A DNA stretch of 44,793 nucleotides from Fluviicola sp. (GTDB lineage Bacteria > Bacteroidota > Bacteroidia > Flavobacteriales_D > Crocinitomicaceae): the NCBI GenBank assembly GCA_002734065.2, contig NVXU02000052.1:1-44793 (forward strand), in the 5' to 3' direction. The notes beneath the pieces were generated by a model that saw only the letters and a list, made by a program, of their open reading frames with translations, had not been told where the DNA came from and made no database searches. Shown here piece by piece: positions 33,332-42,369 of this stretch; the stretch's first letter is position 1, and each line of letters starts with the position of its first letter. The translations under genes and the position numbers were made by a program.

Positions 33332-33965
33332 AAAAAGCATTTTTTATATCTTCAAAGCTTCTTTTAAATTGCTCTAGCAATTCTGCTTTCTTGCCTTCCT
33401 CAATTAGTTGGTCAAAATGAACAATCAACCTGTTCCATTTAATATGATAGCTTACTAAAAAGGTTCCTTCTATCAATTCAACCTCTGAATATTCAGATTC
33501 ATCTCCAACTGGGTAGTGATTTGCGCTCCTATAAATTAGATACTTTTCTTTGTTCCTTGTTTCTGAGTGTACGCTTGCCCAAAATATTGTCTCTCCTAAA
33601 GCCCAGCCAGTCCCAACATCTTCATAATCTTTAAACTCCACTAAAGTGTTAAGTATTGAAAACCTAGTTGTATCTGAAATTGACAGAAATTCAAAATTTA
33701 AAGTCCTCTCTAGGTCATTTTCTGATGAGGAAACAATCATGTGTTCATTTGTAAGTGTTGAATCTTCTATCTGGTATAAGTTGCTCGTTATTTCTAAAGA
33801 ACGTATATATCTATTAATAAAAGCAGAATCTGCTGGAGGGTCTTCTTCTAAATCATATATATTGAAACTCTCTTCATATATAACCCTTGATTCTGAGTCG
33901 GAGGAGCAACTAAAAATAAAACTTATTATCAATAGTAACAATATTACCTTCATTTGTTTCACCAT
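33324..33965 (-). CDS. Uncharacterised lipoprotein
   Basis: 213 residues with a lipoprotein signal ending IFSC. A methionine at residue 5 is an alternative start. The mature domain is acidic, with many Glu, Ser and aromatic residues, and no motif I recognise. It lies 10 bases downstream of the 33976 gene and overlaps the next lipoprotein gene. It presumably works in the same periplasmic or outer-membrane process as its neighbours. Confidence 0.72.
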   Translation of the reverse strand: MVKQMKVILLLLIISFIFSCSSDSESRVIYEESFNIYDLEEDPPADSAFINRYIRSLEITSNLYQIEDSTLTNEHMIVSSSENDLERTLNFEFLSISDTTRFSILNTLVEFKDYEDVGTGWALGETIFWASVHSETRNKEKYLIYRSANHYPVGDESEYSEVELIEGTFLVSYHIKWNRLIVHFDQLIEEGKKAELLEQFKRSFEDIKNAFYE

Positions 33966-33975
33966 AGTTCTCCCA

Positions 33976-34320
33976 TCAAATATCCACCCTTATCATCGAG
34001 TACTTGTTTTTATTCTCTGGTTGAAAACTCAATGCTTTTATTTTAACATAGGGAATGTACATCTCCTTTCCTGTTCCGTCTTTGATGTGAATGCTGTTTT
34101 CTAGGGCTGTAATAACAGTGGTTTCTGCTTCAAAAACATCTCCGTTTCTCATGAGTTTTGTTTTCTTGTAGCCTGTGTAACTAATTACAGATACTCGCTG
34201 GACATCTTTGGGTGAATGAGCGCTTAAAAAGGTATCTACCTCAACCTTTGAAAGTTGAGCGTTGGATGTTGCCGCCGTGCAGATGGCAAAAACAAACATA
34301 ATTATCATTCTTTTAATCAT
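33976..34320 (-). CDS. Uncharacterised small secreted protein
   Basis: 114 residues. Signal peptide MIIMFVFAICTAATSNAQ (cleavage ~22). The mature ~92 residues contain AHSPKDVQRVSVISYTGYKK and a C-terminal segment consistent with a small beta-sheet domain. It starts 19 bases after the SIMPL-domain gene. No known family recognised. Confidence 0.7.
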   Translation of the reverse strand: MIKRMIIMFVFAICTAATSNAQLSKVEVDTFLSAHSPKDVQRVSVISYTGYKKTKLMRNGDVFEAETTVITALENSIHIKDGTGKEMYIPYVKIKALSFQPENKNKYSMIRVDI

Positions 34321-34339
34321 TTTTTCTTTTTTATGGTTC

Positions 34340-35062
34340 TTATTTTATGGCAAACTTTATATAAATCGTTGACTTTATCACTATTTTTTTGAATTGGATG
34401 CTTTTCTCTAAATCCACGATTAGTCTTGTTTCAGCCATATAATAGTTCGTGTTAAAATCATTTCTGGTCTGAGAATCAAGAATACCCCTGTTTTGAATAT
34501 TATTAATCTCGTTAACCTCTAGTGCCTTGCCTGTTTCTTCTCCTATTGCGTTCAGCAGATAATCTGCCTTAGCTTTTGCTTCCTTCATAGCTAAAATTCT
34601 AAGCTCTTTTTCAAATTCTTTGATTTTAGAATGGGTCACTTTAGAAACGTAGGCATTTCTTATTTTTAGGTCGTTTAGTTGTTTGAAAACTTTACCTACA
34701 GTTGCCGCGTCGCCGACTTTTAAAACATACTCACTCTCTGATAATACGTCTTTCTTCGTCCATTTATATTTAATATAATTAGAACTTGCGTCTGATAAGT
34801 AAAAGTCTTCAATATTTACTCCTGCCTTTTCCAAAGCGTCTTTTAAGTCCTTTTCTTGCGTTTCAATGGTAATTTTCTCTTTGCCATCATACCTTTCGCT
34901 AATGTTTATCGTGATATAAATCTCATCGGGTACAATTTCTTTTTCTGCGAAACCAGTAACCTCAATATTTGGTTGATTATTGATGTTATTCGTTGTTTGT
35001 CCTATTGCTGTTATGCCAACAAACATTATTGCTACAAAAATGCTTCTTTTTAGTCCTCTCAT
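34340..35062 (-). CDS. SIMPL domain (DUF541) periplasmic protein
   Basis: 240 residues from the ATG at 35062, which gives a normal signal peptide (IFVAIMFVGITAIGQ). The mature part starts IEVTGFAEKEIVPDEIYITI, the SIMPL (DUF541) signature, and contains the conserved block AMKEAKAKADYLLNAIGEETGKALEV. SIMPL proteins such as BP26 are oligomeric periplasmic proteins of poorly defined role linked to oxidative stress. It is the first gene of a four-gene exported-protein cluster. A terminator separates it from nrdA upstream. Confidence 0.85.
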   Translation of the reverse strand: MRGLKRSIFVAIMFVGITAIGQTTNNINNQPNIEVTGFAEKEIVPDEIYITINISERYDGKEKITIETQEKDLKDALEKAGVNIEDFYLSDASSNYIKYKWTKKDVLSESEYVLKVGDAATVGKVFKQLNDLKIRNAYVSKVTHSKIKEFEKELRILAMKEAKAKADYLLNAIGEETGKALEVNEINNIQNRGILDSQTRNDFNTNYYMAETRLIVDLEKSIQFKKIVIKSTIYIKFAIK

Positions 35063-35149
35063 ATTTGCTTCTTTTATTAATTGTGATGCTAAATTGTTCT
35101 TTTTTTCACAAACAAAAGACATTCGCATTGTTATTAAATCATAAAAACA

Positions 35150-35176
35150 AAAAGCTCCCAATTGATGAGAGCTTTT
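35150..35176 (-). terminator. Intrinsic terminator after nrdA
   Basis: AAAAGCTC (35150-35157) pairs with GAGCTTTT (35169-35176); on the minus strand a T-rich tract (TTTTGTTTTTAT) follows. It lies ~40 bases after the nrdA stop. The opposite strand also has a T-rich tract, so it could work both ways. Confidence 0.7.
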
Positions 35177-35216
35177 CGTTTTTTATCCTATTTCATTCTT
35201 AGCAAATGCTCTCTTT

Positions 35217-37577
35217 CTATCCTGAACACATTTCACAGTCGTCTCCGCTGTCGATAGAGCAGGCAACTTCTGCTTGTGCTTCTTCAATGGATTTTGCTGT
35301 TGGCTCTTGTATTTCAGACTTGTCTATTGTGAACTTAATTGCATCTGTTGCCGCTTTCGTTCTCAGGTAATACATTCCTGTTTTTAGTCCTTTTTCCCAT
35401 CCGTAGAAGTGCATCGAGGTCAATTTTCCAAAGTTTGCATTCTCCATGAAGATATTCAATGACTGAGATTGGCAAATGAATGCTCCTCTATCTGCTGCTA
35501 GATCAATGATTGCTTTTTGAGAAATTTCCCATGCTGTTTTGTACAATTCTTTAATTCTTGCTGGAATTTCATCAATATTCTGAATAGATCCATTGGCAAT
35601 CATTATTTTTTGACGCACAGACTTGTTCCACAAATTTTCTTTGACCAAGTCTTTCAATAAATGCTTGTTGACAATGATAAATTCTCCTGAAAGAACTCTT
35701 CTCGTATAAATGTTAGACGTGTACGGCTCAAAACATTCGTTGTTTCCAAGAATTTGTGCCGTAGAAGCTGTTGGCATCGGTGCAAGCAGTAAAGAATTTC
35801 TCACTCCGTGCTCTTTTACTTCTTCTTTCAACACGTCCCACTCCCATCTGTCAGATGGTGTAACGCCCCACATATCAAACTGGAAAACTCCTTTTGACAC
35901 TGGAGAACCTTCGATTGTTTCGTAAGGACCATCAACTTTTGCCAAGTCTTTAGAAGCCGTCATTGATGCGTAATAAATCGTCTCAAAAATTTCTCTGTTC
36001 AATGCTCTTGCTTCTTCGCATTCGAAAGGCAAGTCTAAAAGAATGAATGTGTCTGCCAATCCTTGAACACCTAGTCCAATTGGGCGGTGACGCATGTTAG
36101 AATTTCTTGCTTCCTCTACTGGGTAGTAGTTTCCGTCAATAATTCTGTTCAAATTCATCGTTGCTTGGTAAGTCACTTCAAATAACTTATCGTGATCGAA
36201 TGTTTTTTCTGCCGTAATGTATTTTGGCAATGCTAAAGACGCTAGGTTACAAACCGCAATTTCATCTGGAGCTGTGTATTCAATAATTTCTGTACACAAG
36301 TTTGACGACTTGATTACCCCTAAATTCTGTTGATTTGATTTTGCATTTGCAGCATCTTTGTACAACATATAAGGTGTTCCAGTTTCGATTTGCGACTCTA
36401 GTATTTTAAACCATAAATCTTGTGCTTTTATCGTTCTACGACCTTTTCCTTCGGATTCGTATTTTAAATACAATTCTTCAAATTCTTCACTGTGTTTTTC
36501 AGAAAGACCTGGACATTCGTGCGGACACATTAGGGTCCACTCGCCGTTTTCTTTCACTCGTTTCATGAATAAATCTGGAATCCACAAAGCGTAGAATAAA
36601 TCTCTTGCTCTTTGTTCTTCTTTTCCGTGATTTTTCTTCAAATCTAAGAAGTCAAAAACATCTGCATGCCAAGGTTCGATGTACATGGCAAAAGAACCTT
36701 TACGTTTTCCGCCGCCTTGATCAACGTAGCGAGCAGTGTCGTTAAACACGCGCAACATTGGAACAATTCCGTTGGACTCTCCATTTGTTCCTTTGATGTA
36801 TGCTCCTTTTGCACGAATATCATGCAAAGCAAGTCCAATTCCGCCAGCAGATTGTGAAATTTGCGCACATGATTTTAGCGTGTCATAAATTCCTTCAATG
36901 CTGTCTTCTTTCATTGTTAACAAGAAACAAGACGACATTTGTGGTTTTGGTGTTCCAGAATTAAATAAAGTTGGTGTTGCATGTGTAAACCAACCTTCTG
37001 ACATTAAGTTATAGGTTTTAATAGCAGAATCAATGTCGTTTTTATGAATCCCGATAGAAACTCTCATCAACATTTGTTGCGGACGTTCAGCAATCATGCC
37101 TTTTAACTTTAAAAGATACGAGCGCGTCAACGTTTTAAAACCAAAATAATCGTATCTAAAATCTCTGTCATAAATGATGCTAGAATCTAATCGTTCTTTA
37201 TTCTCTTTAATAATGTTGTACACCTCGTCTGACAATAACGCTGCATTCTCTCCTGTTTTTGGATCGATGTACGTGTATAAATCAGTCATCACTTCAGAAA
37301 ACACTTTTTTAGTTTCTTTGTGTAAGTTAGACACAGAGATTCTAGATGCCAACAATGCATAATCTGGATGATCTATTGTTTTTGCAGCTGCTACTTCTGC
37401 TGCAAGGTTGTCCAGTTGAGTTGTTGTAACTCCATCAAACAAACCTTCAATTACTTTCATTGCAACCGCCTCTGGAGAGACTAGCGGGTCCAAACCATAA
37501 CACATTTTTACTATTCTCGCTGTGATTTTGTCAAATTTCACAGCCTCTTTTCTTCCGTCTCTTTTTTCTACATACAT
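35217..37577 (-). CDS. nrdA: Ribonucleoside-diphosphate reductase class I, alpha subunit
   Basis: 786 residues. An N-terminal ATP-cone ([18 protein letters not shown]) provides allosteric activity control. Catalytic parts are [12 protein letters not shown] and NLCTEIIEY (the Asn, Cys and Glu of the active site). The C-terminus carries the redox cysteine pair in DDCEMCSG for re-reduction by thioredoxin. It makes dNTP precursors together with NrdB. The gene lies 40 bases downstream of nrdB, in the order nrdB-nrdA. The C-terminal [15 protein letters not shown] form is normal for Bacteroidetes. Confidence 0.97.
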   Translation of the reverse strand: MYVEKRDGRKEAVKFDKITARIVKMCYGLDPLVSPEAVAMKVIEGLFDGVTTTQLDNLAAEVAAAKTIDHPDYALLASRISVSNLHKETKKVFSEVMTDLYTYIDPKTGENAALLSDEVYNIIKENKERLDSSIIYDRDFRYDYFGFKTLTRSYLLKLKGMIAERPQQMLMRVSIGIHKNDIDSAIKTYNLMSEGWFTHATPTLFNSGTPKPQMSSCFLLTMKEDSIEGIYDTLKSCAQISQSAGGIGLALHDIRAKGAYIKGTNGESNGIVPMLRVFNDTARYVDQGGGKRKGSFAMYIEPWHADVFDFLDLKKNHGKEEQRARDLFYALWIPDLFMKRVKENGEWTLMCPHECPGLSEKHSEEFEELYLKYESEGKGRRTIKAQDLWFKILESQIETGTPYMLYKDAANAKSNQQNLGVIKSSNLCTEIIEYTAPDEIAVCNLASLALPKYITAEKTFDHDKLFEVTYQATMNLNRIIDGNYYPVEEARNSNMRHRPIGLGVQGLADTFILLDLPFECEEARALNREIFETIYYASMTASKDLAKVDGPYETIEGSPVSKGVFQFDMWGVTPSDRWEWDVLKEEVKEHGVRNSLLLAPMPTASTAQILGNNECFEPYTSNIYTRRVLSGEFIIVNKHLLKDLVKENLWNKSVRQKIMIANGSIQNIDEIPARIKELYKTAWEISQKAIIDLAADRGAFICQSQSLNIFMENANFGKLTSMHFYGWEKGLKTGMYYLRTKAATDAIKFTIDKSEIQEPTAKSIEEAQAEVACSIDSGDDCEMCSG

Positions 37578-37617
37578 GGGCGCTTGGTTGTTTTTTTGGT
37601 TTTATAAATGCTTTTTA

Positions 37618-38595
37618 TTAAAATTCTTCGTCAATTGTAAATGTTGTGTTGCCGTCGTTGTTTAAAACGCCTGCTTTTTGGTATTCTCCTACTCTTTTTT
37701 CGAAGAAATTCGTTTTTCCTTGGAGGTTAATCATGTCCATAAAGTCGAACGGGTTGGTTGCGTTGTAAACTTTCTCGTTTCCTAATTCTGTCAACAATCT
37801 ATCTGCAACAAATTCGATGTATTGAGACATTAAGTCTGAATTCATTCCGATTAACCTCACGGGTAATGATTCCAGAATAAATTCTTTTTCGATATCTACG
37901 GCAACGGTAATTATTTCTTGTACTTTCTCTTTCGGTAACTTATTAACGAGGTGGTCATTGTAAAGTAACACGGCAAATTCCATGTGCATTCCTTCGTCAC
38001 GAGAAATTAACTCATTGGAGAAGGTTAGCCCTGGCATAAGACCTCTTTTCTTCAACCAAAAAATCGAGCAAAAAGAACCTGAGAAGAAAATTCCTTCAAC
38101 GGCTGCAAAAGCAATTAATCTTTCTGCAAAAGAACCATTGTCAATCCAATCTAATGCCCATTCTGCTTTTTTCTTAACCGGAGGAAACGTTTCTAGAGCG
38201 TTGAAAAGATAAGTTTTTCTTTTGTCGTCTTTGATGTAAGTGTCTATTAACAAAGAATAGGTTTCTGAGTGAATATTCTCCATCATGATTTGAAAACCGT
38301 AGAAGAACTTTGCTTCTGTGTATTGCACTTCTTTCAAAAAGTTTTCGGCGATGTTCTCATTGACAATTCCGTCAGATGCTGCAAAGAATGCCAAAACGTG
38401 TTCTATAAAGAAACGTTCGTCATCATTCAATTTCTCTGCCCAGTCATATATGTCTTGAGAAAGATCTAGCTCTTCCGCTGTCCAAATAGATGCTTCTTGC
38501 GTTTTATACGCTTTCCAAAGGTCATCATGGATAATTGGAAACAATACAAATCTGCTCTTGTTTTCTTTTAATATTGGTTCTTCTTGTTCCATCAT
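37618..38595 (-). CDS. nrdB: Ribonucleoside-diphosphate reductase class I, beta subunit
   Basis: 325 residues. Di-iron and radical residues by comparison with the eukaryote-type small subunit: Asp75 (AASDGIV), Glu106 and His109 (MENIHSETY), Tyr113 as the radical tyrosine, a further Glu in VEGIFFSG, and Glu/His in RDEGMHMEF. The sequence ([29 protein letters not shown]) is closer to eukaryotic R2 than to E. coli NrdB. It is the first gene of the operon. Two adjacent Met codons make the exact start ambiguous by one residue. No NrdR-box-like pair was seen upstream. Confidence 0.97.
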   Translation of the reverse strand: MMEQEEPILKENKSRFVLFPIIHDDLWKAYKTQEASIWTAEELDLSQDIYDWAEKLNDDERFFIEHVLAFFAASDGIVNENIAENFLKEVQYTEAKFFYGFQIMMENIHSETYSLLIDTYIKDDKRKTYLFNALETFPPVKKKAEWALDWIDNGSFAERLIAFAAVEGIFFSGSFCSIFWLKKRGLMPGLTFSNELISRDEGMHMEFAVLLYNDHLVNKLPKEKVQEIITVAVDIEKEFILESLPVRLIGMNSDLMSQYIEFVADRLLTELGNEKVYNATNPFDFMDMINLQGKTNFFEKRVGEYQKAGVLNNDGNTTFTIDEEF

Positions 38596-39108
38596 TTTTA
38601 GTTTTTAGCGAATATATTCCTACACAAAAAAGTCGTTTTTTTTGTTTTTTTACTCCAAAAAGGTGTTATTTCCTCTAGTTAAAATCCGATGCAGGTAATG
38701 CGTATGATTTCCGCCTTAGAGGCATACAAAAATTGTCATAATTCTTTCATTTACCAACTAAAGAAATTCACAATTTATTGATGTTATTAACATTTGCACA
38801 CTCAATCCCTTTGGCGCTCAACCTTTTTAGTTTATCAACAATCGGTAAAAAGATATTCACACTCATTGTGACCTAATTTATCGATAAAAAACCCTATTTG
38901 GTCTTAGCGCCTTTAGCATCAAGTGTTTAAATTTGGTTCTATAAAAATAACCCATAATTAAGGTTTCTTTACCTTCCTAATTCGATTGTTGTAAACAATG
39001 TTTTGTGGATAGAATGTAAAACTGTTTGTTGGTCTATCTTTCAGAATAGAATTTAAAATAAAACGGTTTAGTTTTTTCTCAAATTTATTTGTTGTACTTT
39101 TATTTTCT
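38596..39108. other. Intergenic region between divergent nrdB and comF
   Basis: 513 bases of AT-rich DNA with no supportable gene or RNA. A TATATTCG on the minus strand (38609-38616) could be the nrdB -7 element, and TACTTTTA (39095-39102) a weak -7 for comF, but neither has a proper -33 partner. Confidence 0.4.
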
Positions 39109-39798
39109 ATGCGAATTGTGAATGATTTTCTTCATTTAGTTTATCCAAATCAATGTTTGGTTTGTGAGAATGAACTTTCATTTTCTGAAAACTATACCTG
39201 CACTTTTTGCAATGAAAACATTTCCCCGACCAATTTTCATTTGTATCAAGAAGCAAGTTCGATGGATAAATTGTTTTGGGGAAGAACGGAAATAGAGAAA
39301 ACGTATGCTCATTTTTTCTTTGAGAAGAACAAAACCTCTCAAAACCTTCTTTTTTCGCTAAAATATAAAGACAATCAGCAGTTGGGCGTTCATTTTGGAA
39401 AGGAAATAGGGCTCAACCTTGTAAAAATAAAAGCTTTGGAATCTGTTGATGTCGTTTTTCCCGTTCCCTTGCACCAAAAGAAAAAATTCATTAGAGGATA
39501 CAACCAAAGTGATGCTTTGGCAATTGGAATTTGCGAAACCTTTGAAAGAAAGCTAGATTTAAAAACGATTGTTAGAACAAAACACAATGAAACCCAAACA
39601 AAGAAGTCGCGTTTTCAACGATGGGAAAACGTAAGTGAAATATTTAAAATAAAAAATAGCCTCAAAAATTACAAGCATGCCATTATTGTGGATGATGTTA
39701 TTACAACTGGGTCAACAATTGAAGCGATGATTAATGCCATTCGTAAGGTTCATCCGGAGATTATGATAAGTGTTGTTACTTTAGCGATTGCGAAGTGA
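39109..39798 (+). CDS. comF: ComF family phosphoribosyltransferase-like protein
   Basis: 229 residues. An N-terminal zinc finger (Cys16, Cys19, Cys31, Cys34) is followed by a PRTase fold with the PRPP loop IIVDDVITTGSTIEAM near residue 196. FPVPLHQKKKFIRGYNQSDALA is the typical ComF block. ComF proteins act in natural transformation, linking incoming single-stranded DNA to recombination factors. Length is normal. It is single, followed by a heptamer tandem repeat. Confidence 0.92.
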   Translation: MRIVNDFLHLVYPNQCLVCENELSFSENYTCTFCNENISPTNFHLYQEASSMDKLFWGRTEIEKTYAHFFFEKNKTSQNLLFSLKYKDNQQLGVHFGKEIGLNLVKIKALESVDVVFPVPLHQKKKFIRGYNQSDALAIGICETFERKLDLKTIVRTKHNETQTKKSRFQRWENVSEIFKIKNSLKNYKHAIIVDDVITTGSTIEAMINAIRKVHPEIMISVVTLAIAK

Positions 39799-39823
39799 AG
39801 GAGGAGGACGTAGATACTTGTTT

Positions 39824-39893
39824 GAGTTATGAGTTATGAGTTATGAGTTATGAGTTATGAGTTATGAGTTATGAGTTATGAGTTATGAGTTAT
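39824..39893. repeat. Ten tandem copies of GAGTTAT
   Basis: 70 bases made of exactly ten perfect GAGTTAT heptamers, then a partial GA. It begins 25 bases after the comF stop. A unit of 7 with no variation suggests recent slippage expansion. No gene spans it. The first copies could be transcribed with comF. Confidence 0.97.
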
Positions 39894-40033
39894 GATAATA
39901 AAACTTTTACTTTTAACTGGTAATAAAAATAAAGAAGAATATGATTACAGAATTTTACTTTTCTAAAGGACGTAAGTCCGTATCTAACTTTCTAATTATC
40001 TAAAAGCAAGGAACGGGCGTTTCTAAATGAATT

Positions 40034-41074
40034 ATGAATAATAAAAAATCAATGCTAGTCGTGGGGGCAGGTCTGTCTGGGGTCTGTGTGAGTTTGCAAC
40101 TGTTAAAAAGAGGTTGTGACGTGACGCTTATTGACAATCAAATCAACCACAGTTCGCGTGTTGCGGTGGGGATGATTAACCCTTTAGTCTTTCGGAGAAT
40201 GACAAAAAGTTGGCGGGTAGATGAGTTTATGCCTTACCTCAAATCGTTCTATAAAAACCTTGAAAAAGAAACAAATTCTTCTTTTTTTCACGCAGTTCCT
40301 ATTCGAAGGTTATTTTCTTCTGAACAAGAGCGAGAATTCTGGCTAAAGAAAGAAAAACGAGATGATTTTAGTGATTATATGACGCTTGTTGATCAAAGTG
40401 ATTACGATTATTCTGCCGCAAAAAATCCTTTTGGTTCGGGAAGAGTGAAAGAAAGTTATTTTGTTGATGTTGACGTTCTATATAAATCAGCAAGTAATTA
40501 TATTAAAGAAAAAGGAAGCATTGTTAACGAAGAGTTTGACTTTGCAAAGCTCCACAACTCATCGTACAAAGGTGTTTCCTATGACGGAGTGATTTTCTGT
40601 CAAGGTTACCTCAACAAAGACAACCCATTTTTCAAAGACCTTCCTATCGACCCAACAAAAGGGCAGGTTTTAACGATTTCTTCTGAAGAAATTCCCGAAG
40701 ACGTATCTTTAAATAGAAAGTGTTTCATTCTCCCGAGAGGAAATAAGCAGTTTAAGGTCGGTTCTACTTATGAGTGGCATAATACTACGACTAACATTAC
40801 GGAAGATGCTAAAAATATCATCCTTGAAAACCTTTCTTATATCACAGAAGAGAAGGTTAAAGTGGTTGAACAAATTGCGGGTATTCGCCCAACAGTAAAA
40901 GACAGAAGACCTACTTTAGGAACCCACGCTGAACATCCTTACTATCATGTTTTTAATGGCCTGGGGGCAAAGGGATATATGATTGCACCGTTGTTATCTG
41001 AGGAGTTTGTCGATTATTTATTGAAGGGAAAGGAGCTGGATAAGGAGGTTGATATTGGGAGGTTTGTGAAGTAG
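40034..41074 (+). CDS. FAD-dependent oxidoreductase (DAO family)
   Basis: 346 residues. An N-terminal FAD-binding motif (VVGAGLSGVCVSLQLLKRG then LID) is followed by GMINPLVFRRMTKSWR, typical of the glycine/D-amino-acid oxidase (DAO) superfamily in Bacteroidetes. Later motifs are GQVLTIS, PRGNKQFKVGSTYEW and GIRPTVKDRRP ... FNGLGAKGYMIAP, which close the FAD site. The substrate is probably an amine or amino acid but is not predictable. Two in-frame starts are near; ATG at 40034 is the better supported. Confidence 0.87.
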   Translation: MNNKKSMLVVGAGLSGVCVSLQLLKRGCDVTLIDNQINHSSRVAVGMINPLVFRRMTKSWRVDEFMPYLKSFYKNLEKETNSSFFHAVPIRRLFSSEQEREFWLKKEKRDDFSDYMTLVDQSDYDYSAAKNPFGSGRVKESYFVDVDVLYKSASNYIKEKGSIVNEEFDFAKLHNSSYKGVSYDGVIFCQGYLNKDNPFFKDLPIDPTKGQVLTISSEEIPEDVSLNRKCFILPRGNKQFKVGSTYEWHNTTTNITEDAKNIILENLSYITEEKVKVVEQIAGIRPTVKDRRPTLGTHAEHPYYHVFNGLGAKGYMIAPLLSEEFVDYLLKGKELDKEVDIGRFVK

Positions 41075-41092
41075 GAATGATTTAAGGGGCAA

Positions 41093-41141
41093 ATGCTCCA
41101 ATGCTCGAAAACTCCAACGCTCCAATATCCCAACACTCCAA
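41093..41141. repeat. Degenerate CTCCAA-type short tandem repeat
   Basis: Six imperfect 8-9-base units (ATGCTCCA, ATGCTCGAA, AACTCCAA, CGCTCCAA, TATCCCAA, CACTCCAA) lie in the gap before the bacilliredoxin gene. From memory, similar CTCCAA tracts recur in Bacteroidetes intergenic DNA. Confidence 0.7.
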
Positions 41142-41150
41142 AATAAACAT

Positions 41151-41158
41151 TATCTTTG
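41151..41158 (+). promoter_or_regulatory. Putative -7 element of the bacilliredoxin gene
   Basis: TATCTTTG matches TAnnTTTG exactly and lies 23 bases before the ATG at 41182. No TTG is at the expected -33 position, which is inside the CTCCAA repeat. Confidence 0.4.
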
Positions 41159-41181
41159 TTTCAAATTAAACACACAAAAAT

Positions 41182-41595
41182 ATGTATCCACCAGAATTAG
41201 TACAACCTATGAAAGAAGATTTAACGGGGGCTGGTTTTAACCAGTTAACGACGGCTTCTGAGGTTGACGAAATGATAGAAAATAGTGGCGAAAGCCTTTT
41301 AATGGTTGTTAATTCTGTTTGCGGTTGTGCAGCAGGAAATATGCGTCCAGGAGTGAAAATTTCAATCACCAATGATAAAGTTCCTGCAACTTTGGCAACT
41401 GTTTTTGCAGGTGTTGACGGAGAGGCAACTCAACAAGCACGTAAATATTTCTTGCCTTATCCTCCTTCATCGCCATCAATTGCTTTGTTCAAAGATGGTA
41501 AGCTGGTTCACTTTTTAGAACGCCACCACATTGAAGGTTCAACTGCTGAAATGATTGCTGAGAATTTAGCCGCAGCTTATAACGAGTATTGTTAG
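41182..41595 (+). CDS. BrxA/BrxB family bacilliredoxin
   Basis: 137 residues. Thioredoxin-like fold with the CGC motif (Cys47 and Cys49, in VVNSVCGCAAGNMRPG), the diagnostic YphP/YqiW active site. It starts MYPPELVQPM like other members. In Firmicutes these enzymes remove bacillithiol from proteins; Bacteroidetes members may act with a related thiol (known for some lineages). A strong terminator follows 6 bases after the stop. Confidence 0.92.
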   Translation: MYPPELVQPMKEDLTGAGFNQLTTASEVDEMIENSGESLLMVVNSVCGCAAGNMRPGVKISITNDKVPATLATVFAGVDGEATQQARKYFLPYPPSSPSIALFKDGKLVHFLERHHIEGSTAEMIAENLAAAYNEYC

Positions 41596-41601
41596 ATTAC
41601 T

Positions 41602-41638
41602 AAAAAGTTCTATCAAATTGATAGAACTTTTTTTATTC
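41602..41638 (+). terminator. Intrinsic terminator after the bacilliredoxin gene
   Basis: 15-base arms AAAAAGTTCTATCAA and its exact complement flank a single A, and a T-run follows. It also separates the convergent gene at 41655. Confidence 0.85.
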
Positions 41639-41654
41639 CTTTCTTATTGTTTAG

Positions 41655-42353
41655 TCAAAAATCCTCGCCTGGAGCATCAAGTAAATTGTTGTCTGAGCCT
41701 TCTTTCTTCGTGTTTCTCGCCACGTTAAAATAACGAATCAATTGCACAATAATTAATATCCTAATAAGGCTTATTGCTAAGCCTACACCTCCACTACTAC
41801 TATAGTACAAAGAATACATCCATAAAATGGTCACGAAAATAAAAATCGCTGTTCCAACAAAATAGGCCCAAGCTTGATTTTTTCTTAAAGAAAAGGCAAC
41901 TACAAAATAAGTTGCTGTTATTAATAGACTGATTCCTATTCGGACAAAAAGCCCTGCTGTAAACACATCAATACCAACCTGTATTTGTGAAAAAGAATAA
42001 ATTATAACAGCATCTATCAGTAAAGAAAATCCTGCTATCACCCAGAACAAAGTGCTTAATCTTTTAACGGATTTTTCTTCCTTGGCAGAGCCGATATTCT
42101 TTTCCGGTTTATATTTAATTCCGTCTACGCTTATTCGCAGAATAATAGGGTTTCCCGTCGAAAATTTAAGCTGTATTTCTTTTAATTCTTCGTCTACAAA
42201 ATTAAATCCCTTCTTAAAAATTTGTGGATTAACTATTGTTTGTAGATGTCTCCCTCCTGAATAAATTTTAACATTCTTATATCCAGATTCCCAAGTTAAA
42301 AAAAGACTTTGTTCATTTTTCGACGATGTATATTTTTTTGCATAGCTAGACAT
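41655..42353 (-). CDS. Uncharacterised four-helix membrane protein
   Basis: 232 residues. An N-terminal soluble ~95-residue domain has no signal peptide and has beta-rich character (LFLTWESGYKNVKIYSGG, IILRISVDGIKYKP). Four transmembrane helices follow (~100-215), and then an acidic tail. Not recognised. It is the last of a minus-strand run and lies 16 bases after the 42370 gene. The soluble domain should be cytoplasmic. Confidence 0.7.
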   Translation of the reverse strand: MSSYAKKYTSSKNEQSLFLTWESGYKNVKIYSGGRHLQTIVNPQIFKKGFNFVDEELKEIQLKFSTGNPIILRISVDGIKYKPEKNIGSAKEEKSVKRLSTLFWVIAGFSLLIDAVIIYSFSQIQVGIDVFTAGLFVRIGISLLITATYFVVAFSLRKNQAWAYFVGTAIFIFVTILWMYSLYYSSSGGVGLAISLIRILIIVQLIRYFNVARNTKKEGSDNNLLDAPGEDF

Positions 42354-42369
42354 CTGCTAAATATAATAT

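Noticed and set aside
35217-38595. nrdB-nrdA order as something novel
   Set aside because: This gene order and the eukaryote-like R2 are ordinary in Bacteroidetes.
38596-39108. NrdR boxes upstream of nrdB
   Set aside because: No pair of ACAnnATATnnTGT-like sites was found; a GAATATATTC palindrome alone is too short and common.
39824-39893. CRISPR-like array
   Set aside because: The 7-bp units are directly adjacent with no spacers; it is a simple tandem repeat.
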